Below the pieces are notes generated by a model. The model did no database searches. It was not told where the DNA came from and worked only from the letters and a program-made list of their open reading frames with translations. DNA of 10,279 nt, taken from assembly GCA_007136055.1 (NCBI GenBank), contig SLHT01000049.1, positions 1 through 10,279 of the forward strand, written 5' to 3'. Every line of letters starts with the position of its first letter. The stretch's first letter is position 1. Shown here in pieces: positions 1 through 5,956 of this stretch. The translations under genes and the position numbers were made by a program. Origin of the DNA: Syntrophomonadaceae bacterium. Its GTDB lineage: Bacteria > Bacillota > Dethiobacteria > DTU022.

Positions 1-106
1 TGATACTATGACGGGCAGAATTGTAGCTTAAGTACAAAATTACCATGGCTGGTATTAAACCAACCAGCAATAACAAAAGCATTAATTTTAATTTTATGTT
101 TTTCAT
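1..106 (-). CDS. N-terminus of a membrane chemoreceptor/sensor (MCP-like), cut by window edge
   Basis: Only the first 35 codons are inside the window. They begin MKNIKLKLMLLLLLVGLIPA and continue into a hydrophobic stretch ending near LSYNSARHSI. This is the layout of an uncleaved signal anchor at the start of methyl-accepting chemotaxis proteins and HAMP-containing sensor kinases: a short basic N-terminus, one membrane helix with a central Pro, then a polar start of the extracellular sensor domain. The ATG at 106-104 is preceded by a strong GAGGAGG at 119-113 with about 6 nt spacing, so the start is well supported. I infer an MCP because this N-terminus is commonest in that family in Clostridia. 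A sensor kinase or diguanylate cyclase would look the same this early. Confidence 0.6.
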   Translation of the reverse strand, partial: MKNIKLKLMLLLLLVGLIPAMVILYLSYNSARHSI

Positions 107-107
107 A

Positions 108-188
108 TTAGGCCTCCTCAAACTTTCCAGCGTGCCCAAGGTCTCCCCCGACAACCTGGTCGATGATAAAATGCAGAATCGAAAGATC
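108..188 (-). other. Short open frame ending at the chemoreceptor start, possible gene-end remnant
   Basis: Directly upstream of the chemoreceptor ATG, a minus-strand frame of 26 codons reads like protein (ILHFIIDQVVGGDLGHAGKF) and ends in TAA at 110-108, one base before the ATG. Its last codons contain the chemoreceptor ribosome binding site, an arrangement typical of co-translated neighbours. In-frame TAG at 191-189 closes it upstream, and the sequence beyond looks non-coding. I do not recognise the product. It may be the tail of a decayed upstream gene or chance. Confidence 0.2.
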
Positions 189-283
189 CTAAATGAACCC
201 TTTTTGATTAAATGATTATAAATAAATGATACTTTGCTACCGCTGTTTTGGTAAGATTAACACCTCCTTGCAATCCCTGTTTA

Positions 284-466
284 TCATTTACAGACAAGAG
301 CAATAAAAGTATCAAAATAATTGACTACCGGAGGTACAAATACCTGCCAGTCAGCTAATAAAAAACCCACTTCGACAGCCAGGAAATGATAGCCTTTTAA
401 TACAACAGGCCTTAGACCTTTTTCTTTGCGCCCTTTCCTTTCGGAAAGATTGCCCTTATCTTTACG
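284..466 (-). other. Startless open frame of 60 codons, unknown
   Basis: The minus strand stays open from 466 to TGA at 286-284. It reads as a basic segment (ERKGRKEKG) followed by a hydrophobic-aromatic part containing GYHFLAVEVGFLLADWQVF. There is no ATG, GTG or TTG with a ribosome binding site, and an in-frame stop closes it immediately upstream. I do not recognise a family. Composition is somewhat protein-like, so a gene remnant is possible, but chance is at least as likely. Confidence 0.15.
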
Positions 467-598
467 TTATCACATGTGTGTTATGCTTATGTTGTGAGCT
501 AATAAATTTTACCGTTTCCACGCAATTTTGTCAATTCTACTTGATCCCGGTTAAAAGCTATCGAGGTGTTTTCTTTTTATATATAGGGATGGATCAAC

Positions 599-810
599 AT
601 GCAGTATCTTATAGCCCTGGTAAAAAGACCCCTTAAAACCGATCTTGAATAAGTGATCATAGCTTTGAGCAGGTGAAAGACCACTTTCTGCAGAAGCACT
701 TAAATAACCGTTTTTTATTACTGTCTTATCAACGCAGCAGAAAAAACAAGAAAACCTGGATTTCTCTTTTTTATAAAAAGGTAAAAGTTGATCTTTTTAG
801 GAAAGGATAA
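599..810 (+). pseudogene. Broken short frame upstream of the HAD gene, unknown
   Basis: An ATG at 599 opens a 17-codon frame (MQYLIALVKRPLKTDLE, stop TAA 650-652). A second frame, shifted by one base, continues from about 648 as SDHSFEQVKDHFLQKHLNN and runs through a basic segment to TAA at 808-810, three bases before the HAD ATG. Read together with a single frameshift near 650 they would make a small basic protein of about 70 residues. I recognise no family. The upstream AGGGATGG before the ATG is a usable but not strong ribosome binding site. This is a weak call: it could be two chance frames. Confidence 0.2.
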
Positions 811-812
811 TT

Positions 813-1442
813 ATGCTTAAAGCAGTATTTTTTGATTTCGATGGGACCCTTGCCGATACCGGGCACATTTTATATAAAGTCCACGACCGGCTTTCCATAA
901 AGCATAATTTGCCTCCTATCCCTAATGGCGAAATGGATGAAATTAGATCTATGCCCATCAGGGAAAGGTTTAGAAAAGCAGGAGTCCCCCTTTTTAAACT
1001 GCCCCAGCTACTCCGGGAGACTTTGCATATATACTCAGAATTTATTGGATCGGCCGCACCTTTTCCGGGCATAGTAGAGCTGGTTCGGAACCTAAAAACA
1101 GAGGGGCTGATATTAAGCATTGTATCTTCAAATAGTACTAAGAACATCAATAGTTTTTTAGCCAGCCATCAACTGGATCTTTTTGATCATATCCGGTCTA
1201 GTCCAAGCCTGTTCGGTAAACACCGTACAATTAATAAGGCGCTCAGAGACCTCTCCATTAGAAACGATGAAGCTATTTATGTGGGCGATGAATTGCGCGA
1301 TATTACAGCCACTGGAAAGGTCCCCATCAGAATTATCGCTGTTTCGTGGGGCTATGACCACGTTTCATTGCTTCAGAAAGGGAAACCTGACTACCTGGTC
1401 TACACCCCGGAAGAAATCATGCGCCTCATACCAGAATTGTAA
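813..1442 (+). CDS. HAD-superfamily phosphatase (phosphoglycolate phosphatase/beta-phosphoglucomutase-like)
   Basis: A 209-aa cytosolic hydrolase expected to remove phosphate from a small metabolite through an aspartyl-phosphate intermediate with Mg2+. Motif I is at the N-terminus, DFDGTLADT, with nucleophile Asp8 and acid/base Asp10. Residues about 15-80 form the helical C1-type cap that selects the substrate. Motif II is VSSNS near Ser105. The motif III Lys lies in the GKHRTINKAL segment, and motif IV is GDELRD with Asp159 and Asp163. Length and cap type match the Gph/PgmB branch, but substrate cannot be read from sequence. The ATG has AGGAAAGGA at 799-807 with about 5 nt spacing. The next gene downstream is a glyoxylate-type aminotransferase about 200 bases away, which makes 2-phosphoglycolate an attractive but unproven substrate. 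No terminator is seen after the stop. Confidence 0.88.
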   Translation: MLKAVFFDFDGTLADTGHILYKVHDRLSIKHNLPPIPNGEMDEIRSMPIRERFRKAGVPLFKLPQLLRETLHIYSEFIGSAAPFPGIVELVRNLKTEGLILSIVSSNSTKNINSFLASHQLDLFDHIRSSPSLFGKHRTINKALRDLSIRNDEAIYVGDELRDITATGKVPIRIIAVSWGYDHVSLLQKGKPDYLVYTPEEIMRLIPEL

Positions 1443-1485
1443 ACAATTTTTATTTTACCAAAGTGTCAATGAAATATCTTTTTAT

Positions 1486-1514
1486 AGATTTCCCTTTATA
1501 TTAAATTGTATAAT
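1486..1514 (+). promoter_or_regulatory. Possible promoter for the aminotransferase gene
   Basis: A perfect TATAAT at 1509-1514 lies in an AT-rich stretch 126 bases upstream of the aminotransferase start. The -35 position (about 1486-1491, AGATTT) matches the consensus poorly, so this rests almost wholly on the -10. If used, it gives a leader of about 120 nt that contains the stem-loop at 1561-1593. Confidence 0.3.
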
Positions 1515-1560
1515 AAGGCAGGGTTTCAAAAGAAAGTTCACATTTTACTGAATGCAGACA

Positions 1561-1593
1561 TCAGTATATCCGGGTTTGCAGAATCCCGACTGA
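1561..1593 (+). promoter_or_regulatory. Two-tier stem-loop in the aminotransferase leader
   Basis: An inner stem CGGGTTT (1571-1577) pairs with AATCCCG (1582-1588) around a GCAG loop, with one T-T mismatch. An outer stem TCAGT (1561-1565) pairs with ACTGA (1589-1593). The 5-base asymmetric bulge is on the left side only. It ends about 46 bases before the start codon and has no T-run, so it is not a terminator. Function is unknown. It does not match a riboswitch class I recognise. Confidence 0.35.
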
Positions 1594-1639
1594 ACAGATA
1601 AAAGCTTTACAATTAATTGATGACGGATGGTGACGTTCT

Positions 1640-2815
1640 ATGCAACTTGAAAAGCCTGCAGAAGTATTACTTCTGGGTCCCGGGCCGAGCCCGGTACATA
1701 AGCGGGTGCTGGAAGCAATGGGCCAGCATACGCTTGGACATCTGGATCCCGATTTCCTAAGCATTATGAACAGTACCATGGAATTACTGCGATATGTCTT
1801 CGAAACAAAGAATCAAATAACTTTCCCTGTTTCAGGAACCGGCAGTGCCGGTATGGAAGCGGCATTGGTTAATATGGTGGAACCTGGAGATAAGGTGGTA
1901 ATCGGTGTAAACGGTGTATTTGGCCGGCGTATGGTTGATGTTGCTTCACGCTGCGGGGCGGAAGTCGTTGAGGTGGAAGCCGAATGGGGCCATCCGGTGG
2001 ATGCAGACGAATTGGGAAAAACCCTGGCTGCGCATACAGGGGTAAAACTGGTCGGTATAGTCCATGCGGAAACGTCCACCGGGGTACAACAGCCTTTAGA
2101 ACCGGTAGTCGAATTAATGCGCGAACACGATGCCTTGCTGCTCGTTGATGCAGTAACTTCACTGGGAGGCCTGCCGGTAGCTGTTGACCGCAGGGATTTA
2201 GACATTGTTTACAGCGGTAACCAGAAATGCCTCAGTGCCCCTCCCGGATTAGCCCCGATAACTTTTGGGGAAAGGGCGATGCAGAAATTCCAGCAAAGAA
2301 AGGGCAAGGTCCAAAGCTGGTACTTTGACCTATCCTTTTTAACCCGCTACTGGGGTGCGGAAAGGTTTTATCACCATACAGCACCGATCAATATGATCTA
2401 CGGTTTGTTTCAGGCCCTTGAAATGATAAAAGAGGAAGGGCTGGAAGAAAGGTTTGCCCGTCACTGTTTGAACAGCGGGGCCCTGGTGGCGGGGCTGAAA
2501 GCCCTGGGTGTTGAACCGGTAGTAGAGGATCAATACCGCCTGCCCAGTTTAATTACGATCTGGATTCCAGATAAGATAGACGACACCGAGGTGCGCTCCC
2601 GCCTGCGTCGCGAACACTTGATTGAAATTGGCGGTGGCCTCGGCCCGTTCAAAGGGAAAGCCTGGCGGATCGGCTTGATGGGAAACGGGTCACAACGCGA
2701 AAATGTAGAAAAACTTTTACGGGCCTTGAGCGATATTTTAAACCAGCTAGGACACAGGTGTTCTATAAAAGAAGCGCTTTCTGAAACTATGCCGTTGTAT
2801 CAACAGCATGAATAA
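1640..2815 (+). CDS. PLP-dependent alanine/serine-glyoxylate aminotransferase family protein (class V)
   Basis: A 391-aa fold-type I aminotransferase that transfers an amino group from alanine or serine, most likely to glyoxylate to give glycine. The family signature runs in order. LLLGPGPSPV at residues 10-19 is the substrate-loop start. SGTGSAGMEAAL near 60-72 binds the cofactor phosphate. HAETSTGVQQPL and VDAVTSLGG (about 145-180) carry the Asp that contacts the PLP ring nitrogen. SGNQKCLSAPPG holds the Schiff-base lysine at about Lys196. WYFDL, YHHTAPI and the C-terminal GGGLGPFKGKAWRIGLMG complete the AGT pattern. Full family length with no gaps. The ATG has only a modest GGTGA at 1629-1633, but the homology starts right after it. 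Relatives also serve in purine-ureide breakdown, 2-aminoethylphosphonate metabolism or as serine-pyruvate aminotransferases, so the exact substrates are open. It may work with the upstream phosphatase in glyoxylate salvage. Confidence 0.92.
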   Translation: MQLEKPAEVLLLGPGPSPVHKRVLEAMGQHTLGHLDPDFLSIMNSTMELLRYVFETKNQITFPVSGTGSAGMEAALVNMVEPGDKVVIGVNGVFGRRMVDVASRCGAEVVEVEAEWGHPVDADELGKTLAAHTGVKLVGIVHAETSTGVQQPLEPVVELMREHDALLLVDAVTSLGGLPVAVDRRDLDIVYSGNQKCLSAPPGLAPITFGERAMQKFQQRKGKVQSWYFDLSFLTRYWGAERFYHHTAPINMIYGLFQALEMIKEEGLEERFARHCLNSGALVAGLKALGVEPVVEDQYRLPSLITIWIPDKIDDTEVRSRLRREHLIEIGGGLGPFKGKAWRIGLMGNGSQRENVEKLLRALSDILNQLGHRCSIKEALSETMPLYQQHE

Positions 2816-2823
2816 AAATAATT

Positions 2824-3033
2824 TATGGAATAAAAGCGCTCGGCATTACCTTGAACAAAGAAGAAGAGAAAACCAGGAAGCACATCGTGCATGAAGGACT
2901 GGAAAATCAGGTAGAATGACACCTTGCAGACTACCGTGATCTAGCCGTTGAGGGTCAGACCTTTGACAAAATGCTCAGCTTCGTCTGCTGGTGTATTTTT
3001 AAATATGTCGGCAAAGAAAACATCCCCTCCTGT
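2824..3033 (+). pseudogene. Remnant of cyclopropane-fatty-acyl-phospholipid synthase (SAM methyltransferase)
   Basis: The frame beginning YGIKALGITLNKEE and running through HEGLENQVE, then DYRDLAVEGQTFDK, then IFKYVGKENIP follows the central part of Cfa-type enzymes, which read G(V/I)TLN-EQ, EGL--RVE, QDYRD, FDKIVSVGMFEHVG-KN. This is the end of the SAM-binding fold. Only about 65 of some 400 residues remain. There is an in-frame TGA at 2917-2919, and the segment between FDK and the YVGKEN part is scrambled and about three residues too long. No N-terminal half is present: the fragment starts abruptly right after the aminotransferase stop. The frame runs open into the next gene, so an automatic gene call may wrongly extend that gene upstream to the ATG at 2971. 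Confidence 0.7.
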
Positions 3034-3066
3034 GATAGAATAAAAAAGAAGCAAAGGGGTAAGATA

Positions 3067-3582
3067 ATGAAGCGCAATTACGATGAGCCCATGTTTGTAG
3101 ATGTTGTATCGTGCAAAAATGAATGCAGCGATGAACAGATTGAGTCTGAAATCAAAGAAATTTGTTTTACACAGCCCTTTGCCGTCCTGGCCACACAGGG
3201 TGAAGGTCAGCCGTACACTTCTCTGATTTCATTTGCCGCCAGCGATGACCTGAAACATCTTGTCTTTTCTACTCCTACACAGACCAGGAAATTCAACCAG
3301 CTCAAGAATAACCGCCAGGTCTCTATCCTGATTGACAACCGCTCCCTGCAGCCGGAAAGTATTAACCTGATCCGGGGCATAACTATAACAGGGAGAGCAA
3401 AACCCCTCGAAAACAGAGAAGAAGTGGAGCCCTGGTCGAAGGTACTGTTAGATAAACACAGCTACCTGGACAGGTTCGTCAAGGCCTCTTCCTCCAGCTT
3501 GATTCTTGTGCAGGCAGTGCGCTACTTCTATGTTAGGCGCTTTCAGGAGGTTTACCAGTGGATACCGACAGATCACTCATAG
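3067..3582 (+). CDS. Pyridoxamine 5'-phosphate oxidase family (FMN-binding split-barrel) protein
   Basis: A 171-aa small flavin-binding protein of the PNPOx-like split-barrel superfamily. The core begins near residue 25, where ICFTQPFAVLATQGEGQPYT is the first strand pair of the barrel. It continues with SLISFAASDDLKHLVFSTPT, the TRKFNQLKNNRQVSILID segment (typical K-NL--NP-VSL-ID pattern around the FMN phosphate) and GRAKPLE. Such proteins usually dimerise and act in the cytosol. Many have unknown reductase, oxidase or heme-related roles, and true PdxH activity is unlikely. I chose ATG 3067 rather than the in-frame ATG at 2971 because AAAGGGGT at 3053-3060 sits 6 bases before it, and because the upstream 32 codons belong to the cfa remnant. 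It appears monocistronic and is followed by a terminator at 3724. Confidence 0.85.
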   Translation: MKRNYDEPMFVDVVSCKNECSDEQIESEIKEICFTQPFAVLATQGEGQPYTSLISFAASDDLKHLVFSTPTQTRKFNQLKNNRQVSILIDNRSLQPESINLIRGITITGRAKPLENREEVEPWSKVLLDKHSYLDRFVKASSSSLILVQAVRYFYVRRFQEVYQWIPTDHS

Positions 3583-3655
3583 TTCCATTAAATGAGCGTC
3601 AGGGAATCGTCCCCGAAACGCATTAACGGGACGTCAGGCGCTCCAATAAATGGGC

Positions 3656-3684
3656 TTGACAGGGTGCAGGGTTTTGTGATAAAT
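3656..3684 (+). promoter_or_regulatory. Sigma-A-type promoter candidate
   Basis: A perfect TTGACA at 3656-3661 is followed after exactly 17 bases by ATAAAT at 3679-3684, with TG directly before it. Transcription would start near 3691 and run into the terminator at 3724-3752 about 35 bases later. That implies either a short RNA or an attenuated leader for the gene at 3893. Confidence 0.45.
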
Positions 3685-3723
3685 GTTAGGTAGTAATAAC
3701 AAAATTGGTTCTCGCTTATTCCT

Positions 3724-3752
3724 AAGGCCTGCTTTCAGGCAGGCCTTTTCTT
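3724..3752 (+). terminator. Rho-independent terminator
   Basis: Perfect 9-bp GC-rich stem AAGGCCTGC (3724-3732) and GCAGGCCTT (3739-3747), with a 6-base loop, runs into TTCTT. It lies 140 bases after the PNPOx-like gene and is the clearest intrinsic terminator in the window. It would end transcripts from that gene and from the promoter at 3656. Confidence 0.85.
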
Positions 3753-3892
3753 AGAAACAAATGTTAGTAATGACTTACTTGTTGATGCGCTTATTAAATT
3801 TTATTTAACCAGGCTGCTTAATAAAACCCTGAAATTTCAGAAGGGCTCAGCAAAACAATAAGTTAAATCAAGACGGGCAGGGAAGGGAAATA

Positions 3893-4582
3893 ATGCACTC
3901 AAAACGTTCTATATTCTGGATCATCGGTTTAACCTTAATAACCATCCTGATTTTCTATTTTGGCCGGGAAGAAATACTTGGTTTGCTGATAAAAGCTAAC
4001 CCCAAAACAATGGGCGGGCTTTTCCTGCTACAGATATATACCCTTGGCCTGACTGCTTTTCAGTGGCATTTAATGCTTAAAAAAGCAGGTGCCACCTGCA
4101 GCCCCGGGCGTGAAACCGAACCCGATCAGAACGTTATCCTGGAAAAGAGCGCCGGTAAGATCTACCAAAAATTCAGGACAATAATCGCTTTCACCAAGAA
4201 GGCTTCGGCTAATTCCCGCTACCTGGTTAACTTCAGGGAACGCATAGCCCTGATTATTATATCTACCTTAATCTGGTCTCTTTATCCTCTAAAAGTTTAT
4301 ATCGTCTGCCGTATGTTGTTTATTGACGTAGACTTTTTAACTGTGGCCATGGTTACCTATACCGCCTATATGATCAGCATGGTTCCGCTGCTACCCGGTG
4401 GGCTTGGTTCTTTCGAAGGCAGTATGGCCCTGCTCTTTTAACTGGGTGGTGTTTCACCAGCCAGCGGTTCAAGGATAGCCCTGCTGACACGCCTGGCTAC
4501 CTACTGGTTTCCGCTGCTGCTTTCAGCCCTGTCTTCCAACCCAGGGCCTGTTACGTCAAGCGTCACCAGAACCGTCGCCTAA
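3893..4582 (+). pseudogene. Wrecked flippase-like / LPG-synthase-TM (YbhN/UPF0104) membrane protein gene
   Basis: Intact members are integral membrane proteins of about 300-340 aa related to the lipid-flipping domain of MprF. Here the N-terminus is fine: ATG with AGGGAAGGGA upstream, a first helix at residues 8-25, a second at 40-58, then the family's Arg/Gln-Trp motif as FQWHLMLKKAGA. Near residue 70 the sequence jumps to a late region. The family's middle block, with two or more helices and its conserved N--LP/GG segment, is missing, probably about 100 residues. The last recognisable motif, PLLPGGLGSFEGSMALLF, is cut by TAA at 4439-4441. The same frame then continues as GGVSPASGSRIALLTRLATY to TAA at 4580-4582, which is the normal family ending. 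So there is an internal deletion plus a nonsense mutation. A truncated 182-aa protein could be made but should not be functional. Confidence 0.75.
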
Positions 4583-4652
4583 AACCCTGCTTCCCGTCCC
4601 AAATCATGACCCGGCTCATCCCAAAAAGTTACTAAATAATGACTGCTGTGCC

Positions 4653-4681
4653 TTGGCTAACATTGCGATTTTATGTAGAAT
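4653..4681 (+). promoter_or_regulatory. Promoter candidate for the 64-aa membrane protein
   Basis: TTGGCT at 4653-4658, a 17-base spacer and TAGAAT at 4676-4681 make a reasonable sigma-A promoter. Transcription would start about 30 bases before the start codon at 4718, so the small gene would have its own promoter. Confidence 0.5.
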
Positions 4682-4717
4682 TAATAAAAGAAAATTAAAA
4701 GGAAAAGAGGAACCTAA

Positions 4718-4912
4718 ATGCCAGAACTGAAACTTTCCAACCTTACCCGCCTAATACTCGGACTTATTTTTTCTGTAGGCGGAGGCATTGCCTTTGTGCT
4801 TGCCTTTCCGCCCTACGAAATCTGGCCCCTAGCACTGGCCGGTATGGTTTTCTTCACCTTTGGCGGTAAATGGCTGGAAAGAAAAGCAGCAGCAAAGCAG
4901 ATTTCTATATGA
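4718..4912 (+). CDS. 64-aa membrane protein resembling only the N-terminus of apolipoprotein N-acyltransferase (Lnt)
   Basis: Two hydrophobic segments (about residues 10-29 and 35-48) flank the motif AFPPYEIWPLAL. This closely matches the first-helix junction of Lnt-type acyltransferases (LAFPPF--WPLA). The chain then ends with a basic tail (WLERKAAAKQ), so the remaining Lnt helices and the whole nitrilase-like catalytic domain (about 450 residues) are absent. The sequence downstream, 4913-4997, does not continue the domain in any frame I can see. The start looks genuine: AGGAAAAGAGGAA lies 6-10 bases before the ATG and a promoter-like sequence before that. It could be a real two-helix small membrane protein, or a C-terminally truncated lnt relic that kept its expression signals. 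Hydrophobic pattern and motif are visible; the Lnt link is inference from a short motif. Confidence 0.6.
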   Translation: MPELKLSNLTRLILGLIFSVGGGIAFVLAFPPYEIWPLALAGMVFFTFGGKWLERKAAAKQISI

Positions 4913-4997
4913 GCCACTACAGCTTACCCCAACGACCGCAGGGGGAAGTTGTTTAAGCAAAACAGAAAACCGTCCCCAGCACGTACCCAGGCGCGTT

Positions 4998-5885
4998 TTA
5001 AGTAATCGATGCCTTGTAAATTTCTCCTATAGAATTGCCCAGCATAGTATTAAATTCTTCGTCTGATTGATGAGCATTAAGGCCTTCTAACAATGCCCTG
5101 GAAAAACTCGCAATAAGTCCAGGATTTCTCTCTAACCTCATAACCGCTTCTTCTCTGCTGTAACCACCGGAAAGTGCAACTACACGCATTACCTGTGGAT
5201 GCTCAATTAAATCAGAATAGAAACCATCTTCATCTGGTATAGAAAGTTTCAGCATAATTGTTTCGTCCTCAGAAAGGTTATTAAGGTGCTTCAGTATTTC
5301 TATTTTCATTAACCTCTCTGATTCAGCTTTATCAGGGCTCTTTATATCGATTTCAGGCTCCAGGATAGGAACAAGACCTGCTGCAATGATTTTTTTGCCG
5401 TAGTAAAATTGCTGCTCAATGTTTTTTTTAATTCCCTCAGGATTAGCGCTTTTTATGACAGATCTCATCTTTGTTCCGAACATCTTTCGTTCAGTAGCGC
5501 GACCCAACTTGGAATCCAAGTCGGTAATGGGTTTCATCAGTTGAACCCCTTCTGCATTCTCTTCCAGGCCTTTATCTACCTTGAGAATAGGAACAATACC
5601 CTTTTTCTCCCATAGATAATCGCCTGTATATAGATCTTCTATTGTTCGATCCATAGTTTTCTCAAATAATATTGCTGCCAGAATATGCTTCGATGTAAAG
5701 GCCAGGCTGGTAATAATTCTGGCTCTCATAGCATGAACGAGGTCGAACATTTCATCTTCACTTTTATATTGGTCCTCTGATATTCCATAACCTTTAAGCG
5801 CTTTAGGTGTGCTACCCCCACTCTGGTCGAGTGCAGCCACGAATCCATGACTGCTTTGCATTACTTCAACTTGTTTCTTATTCAT
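4998..5885 (-). CDS. fda: Fructose-1,6-bisphosphate aldolase, class I
   Basis: A 295-aa glycolytic/gluconeogenic enzyme that cleaves fructose-1,6-bisphosphate to DHAP and glyceraldehyde-3-phosphate through a Schiff base, without a metal. It matches the short Firmicutes class I form (296 aa in staphylococci) end to end. AALDQSGGSTPKAL at residues 17-30 holds the substrate Asp19. ILFEKTMDR follows at 72-80 and LKVDKG at 101-106 with two active-site lysines. LVPILEPEID at 171-180 has the general-acid Glu residues. IMLKLSIP is at 210-217, with Lys213 the expected Schiff-base lysine. LSGGYSREEA and FSRAL at 238-265 bind phosphate. The ATG has AAAAGGGGTG about 7 bases upstream. It is transcribed away from the GGR-family gene, with a 512-base gap between their starts. 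No clear terminator follows it. Confidence 0.95.
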   Translation of the reverse strand: MNKKQVEVMQSSHGFVAALDQSGGSTPKALKGYGISEDQYKSEDEMFDLVHAMRARIITSLAFTSKHILAAILFEKTMDRTIEDLYTGDYLWEKKGIVPILKVDKGLEENAEGVQLMKPITDLDSKLGRATERKMFGTKMRSVIKSANPEGIKKNIEQQFYYGKKIIAAGLVPILEPEIDIKSPDKAESERLMKIEILKHLNNLSEDETIMLKLSIPDEDGFYSDLIEHPQVMRVVALSGGYSREEAVMRLERNPGLIASFSRALLEGLNAHQSDEEFNTMLGNSIGEIYKASIT

Positions 5886-5927
5886 TCAACGCACCCCTTT
5901 TCTTAATGATTTTTTTTAAATATACAT

Positions 5928-5956
5928 ATTATACCTACATCATATAATTCAAATAC
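5928..5956 (-). promoter_or_regulatory. Possible aldolase promoter
   Basis: A perfect minus-strand TATAAT at 5933-5928 lies 42 bases upstream of the aldolase ATG. The hexamer 17 bases further upstream is GTATTT, a poor -35. A TTGAAT lies only 13 bases away, which is too close. Support therefore rests on the -10 and position. Confidence 0.3.

Larger units (their letters stand above)
120..812. other. 693-base AT-rich stretch with no intact gene
   Basis: No intact gene or RNA is recognisable between the minus-strand chemoreceptor and the plus-strand HAD gene. It holds a startless minus-strand open frame (284-466), a perfect Shine-Dalgarno-like CAAGGAGGTG on the minus strand at 270-261 with no usable start after it, a TATAAT on the minus strand at 220-215 without a good -35, and a frameshifted short plus-strand frame (599-810). 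At 467-505 there is an imperfect TTATCACA / TGTGAGCTAATAA arrangement that could be operator-like. I cannot assign a regulator. Confidence 0.5.
3583..3892 (+). other. 310-base intergenic region with a repeat-like segment, promoter and terminator
   Basis: No gene is seen. The first 70 bases (3583-3650) are rich in short inverted matches: GGGAATCGTCCCC at 3602-3614, GAGCG/CGCTC and CATTAAATG/CAATAAATG flanks. They resemble an interspersed palindromic repeat, and a related ACCGTCCCC...CCAGGCGCG segment occurs at 4969-4995. A promoter-like and terminator pair follows (separate entries). The last 140 bases are AT-rich and end in the flippase remnant's ribosome binding site. Confidence 0.45.

Noticed and set aside
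107..300. Cyclic-di-GMP riboswitch upstream of the chemoreceptor gene
   Set aside because: Such riboswitches often precede MCP genes in Clostridia, so I looked for the conserved core on the minus strand. The GGGGGAGACC and GGGCACGC stretches do not fit its layout.
467..505. lac-like promoter/operator (TTATGCTTATGTTGTGAGC)
   Set aside because: The resemblance is short and partly AT-rich chance. No regulated gene or repressor is nearby.
2971..3066. Upstream extension of the PNPOx-like gene to ATG 2971
   Set aside because: Those codons belong to the cfa remnant, no ribosome binding site precedes 2971, and a good one precedes ATG 3067.
4860..5066. 68-codon plus-strand frame overlapping the 64-aa gene and the aldolase end
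   Set aside because: Overlaps two better-supported genes and has no ribosome binding site or recognisable motif.
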